From contig JAQVPO010000101.1 of the NCBI GenBank assembly GCA_028702015.1, positions 1 through 5,449 on the forward strand: a DNA stretch of 5,449 nt. The letters run 5' to 3'. The notes beneath the pieces are model-generated. The model saw only the letters and a program-made list of their open reading frames with translations, made no database searches and was not told where the DNA came from. The DNA is from Synergistaceae bacterium. GTDB taxonomy: Bacteria > Synergistota > Synergistia > Synergistales > Synergistaceae. Below are positions 4,329 to 5,449 of this stretch, piece after piece (position 1 is the first letter of the stretch; each line of letters opens with the position of its first letter). A program made the position numbers and the translations under genes.

Positions 4329-5255
4329 GTGAGAAAGATATTTTTAGCTGTATTGCTTGTCCTGTCAGTTACGGTAACCGGAGCGTTTGCCTCAGATATG
4401 CCAGCAAGGCTTGGGATCACATATGTAAAAGCGCCTTTGAATATTCCATCAATAGTTGCAAAATATAATAAGACATTTGAGAAAGAGTATAAAGGAGTCG
4501 ATCTCTTTTTTCCCGAAATAACAGAGGGCCCAAAACAGACGGAAGCGCTTGCTGCCGGAGAAATAGGCATAGCAAGCTGCCTGGGTTCAACATCAGCTAT
4601 TCTGGCAGCTTCGGAAGGACTTGATATAAAGATCATGGGTATATACTCCAGGGCTCCTAAAGCTTTCATGATAGTTGTAAAAAACCCTGCGATAAAGAGC
4701 GTCAGGGATCTTAAAGGCAAAAAAGTGGCAGGTCCAAAAGGGACGATACTCCATCAGCTTCTTGCTTCTGCCTTGGATAAAGAAGGCATGTCTGTTAAAG
4801 ATCTGGAATTTGTGCAAATGGATCTCTCCTCCGGTGCGAACGCCCTGGCGACCGGGAGCGTAGATGCAGCTCTTCTGGCTGGTCCGGCTGCCTATAAGGC
4901 GCTGACATCAGGATCACGTATGCTGAAAAATGGAGAAGGGCTTATTGATGCTACGATCGTAATAGCTACAACTGAAAAATTTGCGAAGAAAAATCCCAAG
5001 GCAGTCTCAAAATTTATGGAGGGGCACAGGAAGACTTTGGAATGGATAAAAAAGAATCCGGACAAGGCTGCCGATATGACTCAGAAAGAGACCGGTCTTC
5101 CGATGGAAGGAGTCAGTATGATGACGCCCTGGTATGATTTCGACAGCACAGTAAGAAAGAGCGACATCGAAGAGCTTGCAAAGACCCAGAAATTTATGCT
5201 TGAGAACGGGCTTCAGCGTAAAAAGATTGATGTAAATTTACTGATGATGAGGTGA
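4329..5255 (+). CDS. Secreted ABC substrate-binding protein, SsuA/TauA/THI5 (NMT1)-like
   Basis: A 308-residue periplasmic-type solute-binding protein of the nitrate/sulfonate/taurine/pyrimidine-precursor superfamily. The N-terminus is a classical signal peptide: RK, then a hydrophobic core at 4-17, then a probable cleavage site AFA|SD after residue 21. There is no lipobox cysteine, which suggests a free periplasmic protein in a diderm. Family features include EALAAGEIGIA (72-82), KSVRDLKGKKVAGPKGT (123-139), the ALATGSVDAALLAGPAAY region (172-189) and IVIATTEKFAKKNPKAV (210-226). The GTG start follows AAAGGAGA at 7 nt spacing. The stop is 4 nt before hydF, so the two are probably translationally coupled. 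No permease or ATPase adjoins it within the window, and its ligand cannot be read from the sequence. It is not a molybdate/tungstate binder of the WtpA/ModA type. Confidence 0.88.
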   Translation: MRKIFLAVLLVLSVTVTGAFASDMPARLGITYVKAPLNIPSIVAKYNKTFEKEYKGVDLFFPEITEGPKQTEALAAGEIGIASCLGSTSAILAASEGLDIKIMGIYSRAPKAFMIVVKNPAIKSVRDLKGKKVAGPKGTILHQLLASALDKEGMSVKDLEFVQMDLSSGANALATGSVDAALLAGPAAYKALTSGSRMLKNGEGLIDATIVIATTEKFAKKNPKAVSKFMEGHRKTLEWIKKNPDKAADMTQKETGLPMEGVSMMTPWYDFDSTVRKSDIEELAKTQKFMLENGLQRKKIDVNLLMMR

Positions 5256-5259
5256 TAAC

Positions 5260-5449
5260 GTGGATTTACAGGAAACTCCAAGAGCAAACCGGCTGCATAT
5301 AGGATTTTACGGCAGGCGCAATGCGGGAAAATCGAGCCTTATAAACCTTGTGACAGACCAGCATACCGCTCTTGTCTCGGACCACGCAGGAACGACTACT
5401 GATCCGGTCATAAAGAGTATGGAACTGCTGCCTATCGGGCCGGTAGCTG
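5260..5449 (+). CDS. hydF: [FeFe]-hydrogenase H-cluster maturation GTPase HydF (partial, N-terminus only)
   Basis: The first 63 codons of HydF, the GTPase scaffold that, with radical SAM enzymes HydE and HydG, assembles the 2Fe subcluster and delivers it to apo-hydrogenase. The G1 P-loop is GRRNAGKSS (residues 18-26), followed by VSDHAGTTTDPV (39-50), the switch region with the TTT-DPV signature of HydF, then KSMELLPIGPV. The frame is open to the right edge; the remaining GTPase motifs, dimerization domain and C-terminal FeS-binding domain lie outside. The start is GTG at 5260, with GAGGTGA (5249-5255), which overlaps the end of the upstream gene, as ribosome binding site. HydE, HydG or the hydrogenase would be expected nearby to the right. 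Confidence 0.93.
   Translation, partial: MDLQETPRANRLHIGFYGRRNAGKSSLINLVTDQHTALVSDHAGTTTDPVIKSMELLPIGPVA

Noticed and set aside
4329..5255. The binding protein as the missing partner of the Mo/W transporter
   Set aside because: Its sequence is of the SsuA/TauA/THI5 type, not ModA/WtpA/TupA, and it lies in a divergent operon with hydrogenase-system genes.

Overview
The window reads as a stretch of chromosome from an anaerobic, diderm bacterium, most likely a member of the Synergistota. That assignment is inference. It rests on [FeFe]-hydrogenase maturation genes, a molybdate/tungstate uptake system, a rubredoxin-type protein, and a secreted NMT1/TauA-like binding protein with a cleavable signal peptide and no lipobox (so probably periplasmic), all with moderate GC. 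No rRNA or tRNA, CRISPR array, insertion sequence or phage gene was seen.

Left part (1-1674, minus strand): a molybdate/tungstate ABC transporter operon, permease then ATPase, the ATPase running off the left edge. It is preceded by a sigma70-type promoter and a roughly 170-nt structured leader. The leader carries a GAAA tetraloop hairpin, a matching 11-nt tetraloop-receptor motif and an intrinsic terminator just before the permease ribosome binding site. I read it as a Moco/Tuco-type (molybdenum/tungsten cofactor) riboswitch acting by transcription attenuation.

Middle part (1780-3640, minus strand): a cation diffusion facilitator with an MntE-like metal-site pattern and two tandem C-terminal ferredoxin-like units, probably starting at a TTG at 2970. 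Upstream of it lies a small rubredoxin-domain protein with a strong terminator after it and an extended -10 promoter before it.

Right part (3731-5449, plus strand): a divergent operon with a strong promoter, a roughly 180-nt non-coding leader ending in a perfect-palindrome terminator, then a TM1266-type hydrogenase-system regulator, a secreted SsuA/THI5-like substrate-binding protein, and the start of hydF, the [FeFe]-hydrogenase maturation GTPase. The leader contains a segment (3871-3879) complementary to the terminator 5' arm (3918-3926), and an upstream hairpin competes for that segment. This has the layout of an attenuator or riboswitch that I cannot assign to a known class, and it is the best candidate for something undescribed. 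The binding protein between two hydrogenase-system genes, with no permease or ATPase beside it, is the second unusual point.

Together the window shows metal-cofactor housekeeping in an anaerobe: Mo/W uptake under probable cofactor feedback, divalent metal efflux, a small iron protein, and [FeFe]-hydrogenase assembly under what looks like RNA-level control.
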